The notes under the pieces: model-generated
Told to the model about the DNA's origin: nothing
The model's input: the letters and a program-made list of their open reading frames with translations, nothing else
Database searches by the model: none
Assembly: GCF_014653155.1 (NCBI RefSeq)
Contig: NZ_BNAF01000003.1
Coordinates: 248,001-312,000, forward strand
Length of the DNA stretch: 64,000 nt
Origin: Sphingobacterium griseoflavum
GTDB taxonomy: Bacteria; Bacteroidota; Bacteroidia; Sphingobacteriales; Sphingobacteriaceae
Direction: 5' to 3'
In this document: in pieces, positions 18,871 through 27,382 of the stretch
Layout of the letters: every line of letters starts with the position of its first letter
Numbering within the stretch: position 1 is the first letter of the stretch
Made by a program: the position numbers and the translations under genes

Positions 18871-19929
18871 TCAACCATTACCGCCTTCATCCTGCTTAAA
18901 AGCATTCCAGCCCTGCGCTTTCAGATTATGCACATGTCCAGATTTTGATATCATTTCGTATCCTGCAGCTTCTTCTGTTATGTATCCAATAATAGAAATA
19001 TCCAATTGGTTTTTTACCTTATCATATTGATCCTGCGGCACCGTAAATAGCAGTTCGTAATCTTCGCCCCCGCTCAGCGCGCACACCGTTGGATCAAGCC
19101 CAAACTCGCGGGCTGTTTCATAGGTCATCGGATCGATTGGTATCTTTTCTTCGTAAAGTTTGCAGCCGACATGGGACGCTTTACAGATATGTAGAATTTC
19201 TGAAGCTAAGCCGTCCGATACATCGATCATAGCATGGGGCTGTATACCGTAGGTTTCGAATAACTCTACCACATCTTTACGCGATTCAGGTTTAAGTTGT
19301 CGTTCTACAATATAGTCTTTCCCTTCTAGATCGGGCTGTATATTTGGGTTTTCCAGAAAAATTTGCTTCTCGCGTTCCAACAATTGTAGTCCCACATATG
19401 CCCCCCCGAGATCACCGCTCACACAAAGAAGATCGCCTTCTTTTGCCCCAGATCGATAGACCACCTTGTCCTTATCTGCATACCCAATACTAGTAACGGA
19501 TATAACCAAACCTTGTGCAGAAGCTGAAGTATCGCCACCAATCAAATCTACCTTGAACTTCTTACAGGCTATCAAAGCACCTTCATAAATCTCCTCCACC
19601 GCTTCCAAAGGAAATTTGGAAGACAAACCTATTGAAAACGTGATCTGAGAAGCTATCCCATTCATGGCATAAATATCACTGAGGTTAACCTGAACAGCCT
19701 TGTAGCCCAAATGCTTAAGTGGAACATATCGGAGATCGAAATGTATACCCTCTAGCAATAAATCGGTCGATATGAGCGTTTGTTTGGTAGAAAAATCCAA
19801 CACGGCTGCATCATCACCAATCCCCTTTATGGTGGTGGGTTCATTTAGTTCAACAGCTTTCGTCAGATAATCAATTAAGCCAAACTCACCTAATTCGCTG
19901 ATATTTGTTCGTTCCTTATTATCAAACAT
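18871..19929 (-). CDS. thiL: Thiamine-monophosphate kinase
   Basis: 352 residues. It phosphorylates thiamine monophosphate to thiamine diphosphate, the cofactor of Dxs and PdhB encoded in this window. Typical elements: GEFGLIDYL at the N-terminus, GIGDDAAVLD, the conserved GDTSAS segment, GDLGGAYVGLQLL, MIDVSDGLASEILHI and LSGGEDYELLFT. Normal length. It lies 106 bp downstream of nadA on the same strand and has its own terminator. No TPP riboswitch is visible upstream. Confidence 0.95.
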   Translation of the reverse strand: MFDNKERTNISELGEFGLIDYLTKAVELNEPTTIKGIGDDAAVLDFSTKQTLISTDLLLEGIHFDLRYVPLKHLGYKAVQVNLSDIYAMNGIASQITFSIGLSSKFPLEAVEEIYEGALIACKKFKVDLIGGDTSASAQGLVISVTSIGYADKDKVVYRSGAKEGDLLCVSGDLGGAYVGLQLLEREKQIFLENPNIQPDLEGKDYIVERQLKPESRKDVVELFETYGIQPHAMIDVSDGLASEILHICKASHVGCKLYEEKIPIDPMTYETAREFGLDPTVCALSGGEDYELLFTVPQDQYDKVKNQLDISIIGYITEEAAGYEMISKSGHVHNLKAQGWNAFKQDEGGNG

Positions 19930-20035
19930 GCGTTAAAAATTAAAAGTAAAAAAATCAGAAAGCCACAAAATCTAGAGCTTTCACAACCATTGTCGAAAAG
20001 GATAAGATTTCCTTCTTTCAACTTTTGGATAGGCA

Positions 20036-21034
20036 CTATAAACCAAAGCGTTCTGAAATCTCCAGCATACGCTCGATAGGTTTTCTAGCCTGTGCTACGA
20101 CATCTGCTGGCAAGTCGACTTCCGGGAGCTCGTACAGTAAGCAATTATACAGCTTTTCCAAGGTATTCAATTTCATGTGCGGGCAATCGTTACACGCACA
20201 TACGTTATTTGGCGGCGCCGGTATAAATGTTTTTGTTGGACTAGCTTTCTGCATTTGATGCAATATACCTGACTCCGTCGCTACGATAAACTGTTGGGCC
20301 GGGTTTTCTATCGTGTATTTCAACATACCAGAGGTAGAACCAATATAGTCTGCCTGGCTCAAAATATGTTCTTCACATTCTGGATGGGCAATAAATTTGG
20401 CATCCGGAAATTGGTTGCGTAGGTTCACGATTTTGTCCTGCGAGAATATTTCGTGTACCATACATGCACCATTCCAAAGAACCAAATCACGACCGGTCTT
20501 CTTTTTGACGTAGTCGCCCAAATTACGATCGGGTCCGAATATGATCTTTTGATCTTTGGGCAGACTTTGTACAATTTCTACCGCGTTGCTCGAGGTACAC
20601 ACGATATCTGATAACGCTTTTAACTCCGCTGTGCAGTTTACATAAGTGATCACCAAGTGATCCGGATATTGCTCCTTGAATTTCGCAAAAAGATGTGGCG
20701 GGCAACTATCTGAAAGCGAACAGCCAGCTTTTAAGTCGGGTAACAACACTTTTTTTGATGGCGATAATATTTTTGCCGTTTCCGCCATGAAATGAACGCC
20801 AGCAAAAACGATCATCGCTGCATCAGTCTTGGCCGCTTGCTGAGACAGTCCTAAACTATCCCCTATATAATCTGCTATATCCTGAATTTCAGCATCTTGG
20901 TAATAGTGAGCCAAAATAACCGCATTCTTTTCTCTCTTAAGTCGCTGAATGTCAGCAACAAGATCCAAAGTGGGATCTACTGGCTCGTCGATATAACCTT
21001 TTGCCTCTAAATCCCTTTCGAAGGTTGTATTCAT
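20036..21034 (-). CDS. nadA: Quinolinate synthase
   Basis: 332 residues. A [4Fe-4S] enzyme condensing iminoaspartate (from NadB) with dihydroxyacetone phosphate to quinolinate in de novo NAD synthesis. Cluster and active-site cysteines are visible in [37 protein letters not shown] and [15 protein letters not shown]. It is divergent from nadB across a 0.5-kb gap that holds the oriC candidate. A -7-like element for the minus strand, TACTTTTG (21088-21095), lies about 54 nt upstream of the start. Confidence 0.97.
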   Translation of the reverse strand: MNTTFERDLEAKGYIDEPVDPTLDLVADIQRLKREKNAVILAHYYQDAEIQDIADYIGDSLGLSQQAAKTDAAMIVFAGVHFMAETAKILSPSKKVLLPDLKAGCSLSDSCPPHLFAKFKEQYPDHLVITYVNCTAELKALSDIVCTSSNAVEIVQSLPKDQKIIFGPDRNLGDYVKKKTGRDLVLWNGACMVHEIFSQDKIVNLRNQFPDAKFIAHPECEEHILSQADYIGSTSGMLKYTIENPAQQFIVATESGILHQMQKASPTKTFIPAPPNNVCACNDCPHMKLNTLEKLYNCLLYELPEVDLPADVVAQARKPIERMLEISERFGL

Positions 21035-21530
21035 TTATCTTTCTTCTCTACAGTTTGATGAGTGCTTCCTTTGACGAAGCAACATCACAAAAGTAAACAA
21101 AGAAAATGAAACGAAATCCACATTCCCTTTTTCCAATAAATGATAATGTTTTTTAAAAGAAAGATTCTTGTTGTTTATTAGTCTGTGGAAAATGGGGATA
21201 ACTGCTCAAAAATTATTTTTGATTCGTTATTTTCTTTAGGTTATCCACAGTTTATCCACAGTTTTAGATGGCTTAAATCCTGATTTCTAAGTTTTTGATT
21301 TTTCGGGTTTTTCTCTTTCCATAATTTACTGTTGATTTTTTACTGTTTACAATTTGTTAATATCTCGTTGATTTTATCTTAATTTTTGATAGCAGTATGT
21401 TAGCTTTTTGGGGGTCTTGTGGAAACATAATAAGTTTTCAATTTTAGTTAACGCTTTATGTACAGGTTTTCCACATATTTTGTTAATTTGTTTCTTTTAA
21501 TTAGGATACTGCATAGGATTAGTTACGGAT
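21035..21530. other. oriC: Candidate chromosomal origin oriC (nadA-nadB intergenic region)
   Basis: A 496-bp AT-rich gap between divergent genes. Perfect DnaA boxes TTATCCACA lie at 21241-21249 and 21252-21260, 11 bp apart in the same orientation. Near boxes: TGTGGAAAA at 21184-21192, TGTGGAAAC at 21418-21426 and TTTTCCACA at 21467-21475. AT-rich stretches at 21205-21240 and 21310-21400 could unwind. This is the only such cluster I saw in the window. dnaA (12 kb), mnmG (4 kb) and parS-like sites (6 kb) are close, as expected of an origin. Strand bias of genes also shifts here from mostly minus to mostly plus. The replication role is inference. Confidence 0.7.
21219..21375 (+). repeat. Phased TTGATT repeats inside the oriC candidate
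   Basis: TTGATTTT occurs exactly at 21295, 21332 and 21368 (spacing 37 and 36 bp), with TTGATTCG at 21219, two periods earlier (76 bp). All are in the same orientation, in the AT-rich part next to the DnaA boxes. They may be an architectural or unwinding element, or chance in AT-rich DNA. Confidence 0.4.
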
Positions 21531-23123
21531 ATGGCACATAGAAAGGTTGATTTTTTAATAATAGGTTCTGGAATAGCGGGATTGAGCTTTGCTTTAAAAG
21601 CAGCGACCTTAGGCAAAGTGCTGATTATCACGAAGTCTAATGAAGACGAATCGAATACGAAGTATGCACAAGGTGGGGTAGCTGCCGTTGTGGATAAGTC
21701 GGATAGCTTTGATAAGCATATCATTGATACAGAGGTTGCTGGTGATGGATTATGTCATCCAAAGATTGTGGAAAACGTGGTGAAAGAGGCACCAGCCCGT
21801 ATCAGGGAGCTTATAGACTATGGTACGAATTTCGATAAGGTGGATGAAGACCATTATGATTTGGCTAGAGAAGGCGGCCATTCCAAACACCGCATACTTC
21901 ATTATAAAGACATTACGGGTTACGAAATAGAACGGGCCCTGTTGGAACAGGTACATGCACATCCGAATATTGAGATGCTAACCCATTACTTTGCGGTGGA
22001 TTTGATAACGCAACATCATCAGGGTGTTCATGTAGATAAGATGACGGCCGATATTACCTGTTTCGGTTTATATGCGTTGGATACGAAAACCAACAAAATC
22101 GAAACGTTTTTAAGCAGGATTACCTTGATGGCGTCGGGCGGTGCGGGACATGTCTATGCAAGTACAACCAATCCCACTATCGCTACAGGAGACGGTATTG
22201 CCATGGTTTATCGGGCTAAAGGTAAAGTACGGAATATGGAGTTCATACAATTTCACCCCACATCGCTTTATAATCCAAAGGAATCCCCTGCATTTTTGAT
22301 TTCTGAAGCTGTCCGCGGTTTTGGCGGCGTGTTGCGTCGGGTAGACGGAAATTCTTTCATGGAGGAATATGATCCGCGCGGCTCGTTGGCTTCACGAGAT
22401 ATTGTTGCACGAGCAATTGATAACGAGATGAAAAAGTCAGGGCTTGATTTTGTCTACCTTGACATTACCCACCGAAAGAAGGCCGAGATATTGGCGCACT
22501 TTCCAAACATATATGAAAAATGTATGTCTGTTGGGCTCGATATGACGGAGGATTATATCCCCGTGACGCCAGCGGCTCATTACTTATGTGGCGGTATTTT
22601 GGTTGATGAAGTGGGGAAGACATCCATACAGCGTCTTTATGCATGTGGTGAATGTTCGTCGACTGGTTTGCATGGTGCGAATAGGTTAGCTTCCAATTCA
22701 CTATTGGAGGCTGTGGTTTATGCCCATCGTATTTTCCAAGATGCAAAAGAGAGTCTGCCGAATCTAGCTTATGCCGATTCGATTCCTGATTGGGATGAAT
22801 CTAAGGTAGCGTCGCTCAACGAAGAAATTTTGGTGACCCACAACCTACGCGAAACGCAAAAGCTGATGAGCGATTACGTGGGTATCGTTCGTTCTGACTT
22901 TCGCTTAGATCGCGCGATGCGGCGCCTGGGTTTTCTGCACGAGGAGACGGAAAATTTTTATAAGGAAACGAAGCTATCTGTTAAACTATGTGAGCTCCGC
23001 AACGTTATTCAAGTAGCTTATTTGATTGTTAAGTCGGCTATGCAGCGGAAGGAAAGTAGAGGATTACACTACACGACGGATTATCCCGATAAATCAACAA
23101 ATCTAAACGATACAATTTTATAA
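21531..23123 (+). CDS. nadB: L-aspartate oxidase
   Basis: 530 residues. A FAD enzyme oxidising L-aspartate to iminoaspartate, which NadA uses. The N-terminal dinucleotide fold IIGSGIAGLSFALKAA, the flavin loop ESNTKYAQGGVAAVV, REGGHSKHRILHYKD, FIQFHPTSLY, EAVRGFGGVLRR, TPAAHYLCGGI and HGANRLASNSLLEAVVYAHRIF are all typical of NadB and of the wider succinate dehydrogenase flavoprotein family. Divergent from nadA; followed after 1 nt by the gamma-carbonic anhydrase gene. Confidence 0.96.
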   Translation: MAHRKVDFLIIGSGIAGLSFALKAATLGKVLIITKSNEDESNTKYAQGGVAAVVDKSDSFDKHIIDTEVAGDGLCHPKIVENVVKEAPARIRELIDYGTNFDKVDEDHYDLAREGGHSKHRILHYKDITGYEIERALLEQVHAHPNIEMLTHYFAVDLITQHHQGVHVDKMTADITCFGLYALDTKTNKIETFLSRITLMASGGAGHVYASTTNPTIATGDGIAMVYRAKGKVRNMEFIQFHPTSLYNPKESPAFLISEAVRGFGGVLRRVDGNSFMEEYDPRGSLASRDIVARAIDNEMKKSGLDFVYLDITHRKKAEILAHFPNIYEKCMSVGLDMTEDYIPVTPAAHYLCGGILVDEVGKTSIQRLYACGECSSTGLHGANRLASNSLLEAVVYAHRIFQDAKESLPNLAYADSIPDWDESKVASLNEEILVTHNLRETQKLMSDYVGIVRSDFRLDRAMRRLGFLHEETENFYKETKLSVKLCELRNVIQVAYLIVKSAMQRKESRGLHYTTDYPDKSTNLNDTIL

Positions 23124-23124
23124 T

Positions 23125-23640
23125 ATGCCAACAATTTTACCGGTAAAGGGTGTGTCACCTACATTCGCTGATGACGTTTACATTGCTGATAACGCTACCG
23201 TGGTAGGTGACGTGCAGATCGGTGATCATTGTTCCATTTGGTTTAACGCGGTAGTGCGTGGGGATGTAAATTATATCAGAGTTGGCAATTACAGTAATAT
23301 CCAAGATGGTGTCGTAATACATTGTACGTATCAAAAAAATGGTACAGATATCGGTAATTACGTGAATGTAGGTCACAATGCAATTGTTCACGGTTGTACA
23401 GTCCAGGATTATGTGTTGATCGGAATGGGGGCGATCGTTATGGACCGTGCGGTGGTTCAATCGAACGTGATCATCGCTGCCGGAGCAGTAGTTTTGGAAG
23501 ATAGTGTGTTAGAAAGTGGGTTTTTGTACGCGGGGGTTCCGGCAAAGAAAATCAAGCCACTGACCGACGAACAGCTGGCCATGCTGAAGCAGCTTCCGCA
23601 TAACTATGTGCTATATAGTTCGTGGTTTAAACCTCAATAG
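23125..23640 (+). CDS. Gamma-class carbonic anhydrase family protein
   Basis: 171 residues of left-handed beta-helix hexapeptide repeats (for example IADNATVVGDVQIGDH, IRVGNYSNIQDGVVIH, VLIGMGAIVMDRAVV). The three zinc-binding histidines of the gamma-CA/YrdA family are present as H66, H84 and H89; the last two keep the five-residue spacing of archaeal Cam. Usual length for the bacterial short form, which often shows weak or no CO2 hydration. Directly coupled to nadB with 1 nt spacing. Confidence 0.9.
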   Translation: MPTILPVKGVSPTFADDVYIADNATVVGDVQIGDHCSIWFNAVVRGDVNYIRVGNYSNIQDGVVIHCTYQKNGTDIGNYVNVGHNAIVHGCTVQDYVLIGMGAIVMDRAVVQSNVIIAAGAVVLEDSVLESGFLYAGVPAKKIKPLTDEQLAMLKQLPHNYVLYSSWFKPQ

Positions 23641-23674
23641 TGTTGCCGTATCTTGCCGTTAGCCTATCGCCACA

Positions 23675-25309
23675 TTATGGTTTTGGTAGGTTGATGGTTT
23701 CGTTTTGATCCCAATTCGCTCGGATACTGAAAGTTTTTTCGAGATACCAGATATTTTCAGCCTGTCGTTTAGCATATACATCCGCAGGATCCCACTTGCC
23801 GTTGGCGTTTGCGTCATAAATAACTCGCAAACTATATTTACCACCCGGGAATTTATCGTATACAATGGTGTTTGTACGTTGATCTAATATTCGGCTGTCG
23901 AATATTTTCTCTTTTTGTTCGTCAATTAGCTGAACGATATACTGCATGGTGGAATCTACCCCGTTCACGACAAAGGTAATGTTTCCATAGTTGTCGGATT
24001 CGTCAAACGTAAACTGGGTCTTCGACTCTTTATTGGTATCGTCGAAAGGACTCTTTAAAGCTCCCTCTTGTATAACCAGTTCATAATTTCGTTTGGCGCG
24101 CCAATTGTACCGGATATGGTAGAGATTTAGGTTGCTGCTATCTTGTTGAAGCTGAAAGTTTCTTCGGGACACCGAATCCTCATAAACCATAATTTTAGAC
24201 TTGTCTACGGATGCCAGTGGCGTAAAGCTAGTTAGCTTGATGTGGCTCGTTCGATCCACTTTGTTATTGATGTTTAGGATAGGTTTTATCTCCCGGTCTT
24301 GTTTTACATTTCTGCTCGTGCGTATCAAGATGGTGTCGATGATATCATTTCTGGAACCCAACTGGATTTTAACAGAATCGAGTTCTTTCTGTGGAATGAA
24401 AATTCTAGCCGAGTCATTATCTAGACTGTAACGAACGATTTTTTGTGCATCAATTTCTGAAGGGTGCAGGATGCGCATGAACGGCTCGTCTAAAGGTCTG
24501 TTGAAGGTAAGCAAAATATTTCCTGTAGGTTCGATTTTCTTTTCCAATGTTCTAAAGTCTCTTGGATATGCTTTCGTAATCTCCAGTTTTATTCCTGTAA
24601 TATCCTGATTTAAGAAAATACTGTCTTGCAAAAATCCTATCCATTCATCATTTCCATTAAATATACGGTCGTTATTTTGCTCTTTCAGGGCGTAAATACG
24701 GTAAGTATTTTCTCTAAGATTATTGAATTTAAAATTACCCGAGGTATCGACATTGGTGAAAATGTTTGCCTTTCGTTTGCCAAATATACTATCCTGACTT
24801 GTCGGAATGAGGAGAACTTTGATATTTTCATCTTTTTTCATATCAAAGCTTTTGGTAAAGCCGTTTTTTACCGACCCGCTGATAGACAGTGAGTCCAGTT
24901 CGGGGCCGGTAGCAAAAACATAATTATAGTTTATTAACTCGTTTCCTTCGTTATAATCCACTAGACCTTTTCCAAAGTTGATCGTATAGGTTGTGTTGTC
25001 CTCTAAGGAATCAGGGAGTTGGATGACTAAATTCTTTTTGCGTACTTTAAAAAGGGGTTGTTCATCGAGGTCAGGGCTTATACTGAACTCTTTAAATTGA
25101 TTATTCAATTTTATGTACTCGTCGAACGTTAATACTATCTCTTTATCTTTGAAATTTTTAGAGAAGTTATTTGGAGATTCATTCAATACTTTTGGTGGCA
25201 ACGAATCCTTTGGTCCTCCAGAAGGTCGTTGCACGTTAGCACATCGATTGAAAGACAATACGAATAGTAGCATAAAGCCGATAAGTACAATAATTCGGTA
25301 ATTTCGCAT
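23675..25309 (-). CDS. Ig-like-domain lipoprotein of the Bacteroidota envelope
   Basis: 544 residues from the ATG at 25309 (MRNYRIIVLIGFMLLF); the frame extends 16 codons upstream, but this start puts the signal sequence first. A lipoprotein-like signal ends at Cys in LSFNRCANVQRPSGGPKDS. The mature N-terminus PPKVLNESPNNFSKNFKDKEIVLTFDEYIKL is a bacterial Ig-like (Big_5) domain. The rest is beta-rich, with a C-terminal GGKYSLRVIYDANANGKWDPADVY resembling an EF-hand-like metal-binding turn. This architecture is conserved in Bacteroidota and uncharacterised. It is convergent with the carbonic anhydrase gene. Confidence 0.82.
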   Translation of the reverse strand: MRNYRIIVLIGFMLLFVLSFNRCANVQRPSGGPKDSLPPKVLNESPNNFSKNFKDKEIVLTFDEYIKLNNQFKEFSISPDLDEQPLFKVRKKNLVIQLPDSLEDNTTYTINFGKGLVDYNEGNELINYNYVFATGPELDSLSISGSVKNGFTKSFDMKKDENIKVLLIPTSQDSIFGKRKANIFTNVDTSGNFKFNNLRENTYRIYALKEQNNDRIFNGNDEWIGFLQDSIFLNQDITGIKLEITKAYPRDFRTLEKKIEPTGNILLTFNRPLDEPFMRILHPSEIDAQKIVRYSLDNDSARIFIPQKELDSVKIQLGSRNDIIDTILIRTSRNVKQDREIKPILNINNKVDRTSHIKLTSFTPLASVDKSKIMVYEDSVSRRNFQLQQDSSNLNLYHIRYNWRAKRNYELVIQEGALKSPFDDTNKESKTQFTFDESDNYGNITFVVNGVDSTMQYIVQLIDEQKEKIFDSRILDQRTNTIVYDKFPGGKYSLRVIYDANANGKWDPADVYAKRQAENIWYLEKTFSIRANWDQNETINLPKP

Positions 25310-25434
25310 TTTAAAGCGTTTCAAGATACTTTCGGCATTTTTGGAATGTTCCATCATAAATTTTATAATATTCGCTTACACGGCTTTATTTGAATCGAGT
25401 GTATTATTTATATAAATGATTGACTATCAGTATC

Positions 25435-27294
25435 TTAACTCATGTGTACCATAAGTACGCTAATATCTGATGGTGATACGCCAGAAATTCGAGATGCTTG
25501 TCCTAGTGTTCTTGGCTTGACCTTTAGAAGTTTTTCTCTGGCTTCGATAGATAAAGACAAAAGGGCACGGTAGTCAAAGTCTGGATTGATTTCTTTATCT
25601 TCCATCTTTTTCATCTTGTTAACGATCTCCATTTCTTTCTCAAAGTAGCTTTCATATTTCACTTTAATTTCAGCCTGTTCAATTGTTTCTTCTGGAAATT
25701 TTGAGAGAAATGACGCAAAGTTCGTATCAGATCTTGCCAAGTCTTGAATGGTAACTTGAGGGCGTGTCAATATATTGAACAGTCTGTATTTTTGGTTCAA
25801 GGTGCTGGAGCCTAGTTCCTGGAGAATAGGATTGATAGTATCAATATCAGCACTGTGCTGCCTCATGTAAGCAACAATGCGATCTGAATCCCCTATTTTT
25901 TGCTGGACTTTAGACAATCTTTCATCACCTACCAAACCTAGTTTATGAGCTAATGGCGTTAGTCTTATATCAGCATTATCCTGCCGAAGCAATAAACGAT
26001 GTTCTGCTCTTGAAGTAAACATACGATAAGGCTCTTCTGTACCTTTAGTTACAAGATCGTCAATCAATACACCTATGTAAGACTCCGAACGTTTTAGGAT
26101 AAGTTCGTGCATATCGTTGATACGCTGATGCGCGTTTACGCCTGCAACGAATCCCTGCGCTGCCGCTTCCTCGTAGCCCGTTGTACCGTTTATTTGACCA
26201 GCAAAAAATAGATGTTTTATACGTTGGGTTTCTAACGTAAGATCCAGTTGCATAGGTGGAAAATAGTCGTATTCTATCGCATAACCCGGGCGATACATTT
26301 TGGCATGCTCAAAGCCTGGAATAAGCTGTAGTGCTTTTAATTGTACATCTTCCGGAAGGGATGTCGAAAAACCGTTTACATAGATTTCAACCGTTCTGAA
26401 TCCTTCAGGTTCTACAAATATTTGATGTCGATCACGTTCAGCAAACCTATTGATCTTATCTTCTATGGAAGGACAGTATCGAGGGCCAAGTCCCTTTATT
26501 CTTCCTGTAAACATTGGTGATTTATCGAATCCGGTTTTAAGCACTTCATGCACTTTTTCGTTAGTGTATGTGATCCAGCAACAACGTTGTTCGGTTGGTA
26601 TATCTACGTCGCTGTAAGAAAATCTTCCTTTTTTCTCATCCCCCCATTGCTCCTCCATCAGCTGGTAATTTAACGATCTTCCGTCAACCCGAGGTGGAGT
26701 ACCGGTTTTCATACGACCCGACTCAAAGCCCAAGCTGACTAACTGTTCGGTTAATCCTGTCGCTGCTTTTTCCCCTGTACGACCTCCACCTATTTTCTTT
26801 TCGCCGATATGTATAATGCCATTTAAGAATGTCCCGTTTGTCAGTATAACAGCATCCGAGTCAATTCGAACGCCTAGAGAAGTTACGACACCGCACGCTT
26901 TACCGTTTTCTACGATCACCTCTTTAACGGTATCTTGCCACATATCCACGTTGGTTAGGGACTCCAGTGTGAGACGCCATTCCTCAGCAAATCGCATACG
27001 ATCGTTTTGGGTGCGTGGACTCCACATGGCTGGTCCCTTTGAACGATTCAGCATCCGAAATTGAATGGTTGACTTGTCTGCGATGATCCCGGTATACCCT
27101 CCCAGCGCATCAATTTCACGTACTATTTGTCCTTTAGCGACTCCCCCAATTGCAGGGTTACAACTCATCTGCGCGATAACCCCCATATTCATGGTGATCA
27201 ATAATACTGACGAACCCATATTAGCAGCAGCTGCTGCCGCTTCGCAACCTGCATGGCCCGCTCCTACCACGATCACATTATATTTTTTAAACAT
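25435..27294 (-). CDS. mnmG: tRNA uridine-5-carboxymethylaminomethyl modification enzyme MnmG (GidA)
   Basis: 619 residues. An FAD enzyme that with MnmE installs (carboxymethyl)aminomethyl groups at wobble U34 of some tRNAs. FAD motif [16 protein letters not shown] (residues 10-25), [57 protein letters not shown] and the C-terminal helical domain ending [19 protein letters not shown] match the family. gidA is often close to oriC. A 15/16 parS match lies 15 bp upstream of its start codon, within the probable leader or promoter. Confidence 0.97.
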   Translation of the reverse strand: MFKKYNVIVVGAGHAGCEAAAAAANMGSSVLLITMNMGVIAQMSCNPAIGGVAKGQIVREIDALGGYTGIIADKSTIQFRMLNRSKGPAMWSPRTQNDRMRFAEEWRLTLESLTNVDMWQDTVKEVIVENGKACGVVTSLGVRIDSDAVILTNGTFLNGIIHIGEKKIGGGRTGEKAATGLTEQLVSLGFESGRMKTGTPPRVDGRSLNYQLMEEQWGDEKKGRFSYSDVDIPTEQRCCWITYTNEKVHEVLKTGFDKSPMFTGRIKGLGPRYCPSIEDKINRFAERDRHQIFVEPEGFRTVEIYVNGFSTSLPEDVQLKALQLIPGFEHAKMYRPGYAIEYDYFPPMQLDLTLETQRIKHLFFAGQINGTTGYEEAAAQGFVAGVNAHQRINDMHELILKRSESYIGVLIDDLVTKGTEEPYRMFTSRAEHRLLLRQDNADIRLTPLAHKLGLVGDERLSKVQQKIGDSDRIVAYMRQHSADIDTINPILQELGSSTLNQKYRLFNILTRPQVTIQDLARSDTNFASFLSKFPEETIEQAEIKVKYESYFEKEMEIVNKMKKMEDKEINPDFDYRALLSLSIEAREKLLKVKPRTLGQASRISGVSPSDISVLMVHMS

Positions 27295-27308
27295 GTTTCT
27301 TTTTAATA

Positions 27309-27324
27309 TGTTTCACGTGAAACT
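27309..27324. promoter_or_regulatory. parS-like ParB binding site 1
   Basis: TGTTTCACGTGAAACT matches the parS consensus TGTTTCACGTGAAACA at 15 of 16 bases, including the full central palindrome. It lies 15 bp upstream of mnmG and about 6 kb from the oriC candidate. A DnaA-box-like CGTGGATAA follows at 27327-27335. Confidence 0.8.
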
Positions 27325-27364
27325 TTCGTGGATAAATGACAATAGATTCATTTTAGCTGTACAC

Positions 27365-27380
27365 TGTTTCACGTGGAACG
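27365..27380. promoter_or_regulatory. parS-like ParB binding site 2
   Basis: TGTTTCACGTGGAACG: 15 of 16 against TGTTYCACGTGRAACA. It lies 41 bp from site 1 and just beyond the uup stop codon. Paired sites of this quality between two genes are unlikely by chance. Confidence 0.75.
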
Positions 27381-27382
27381 AC

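Noticed and set aside
18734..19990. TPP riboswitch controlling thiL or dxs.
   Set aside because: No THI-box-like conserved pairs were recognised upstream of either gene.
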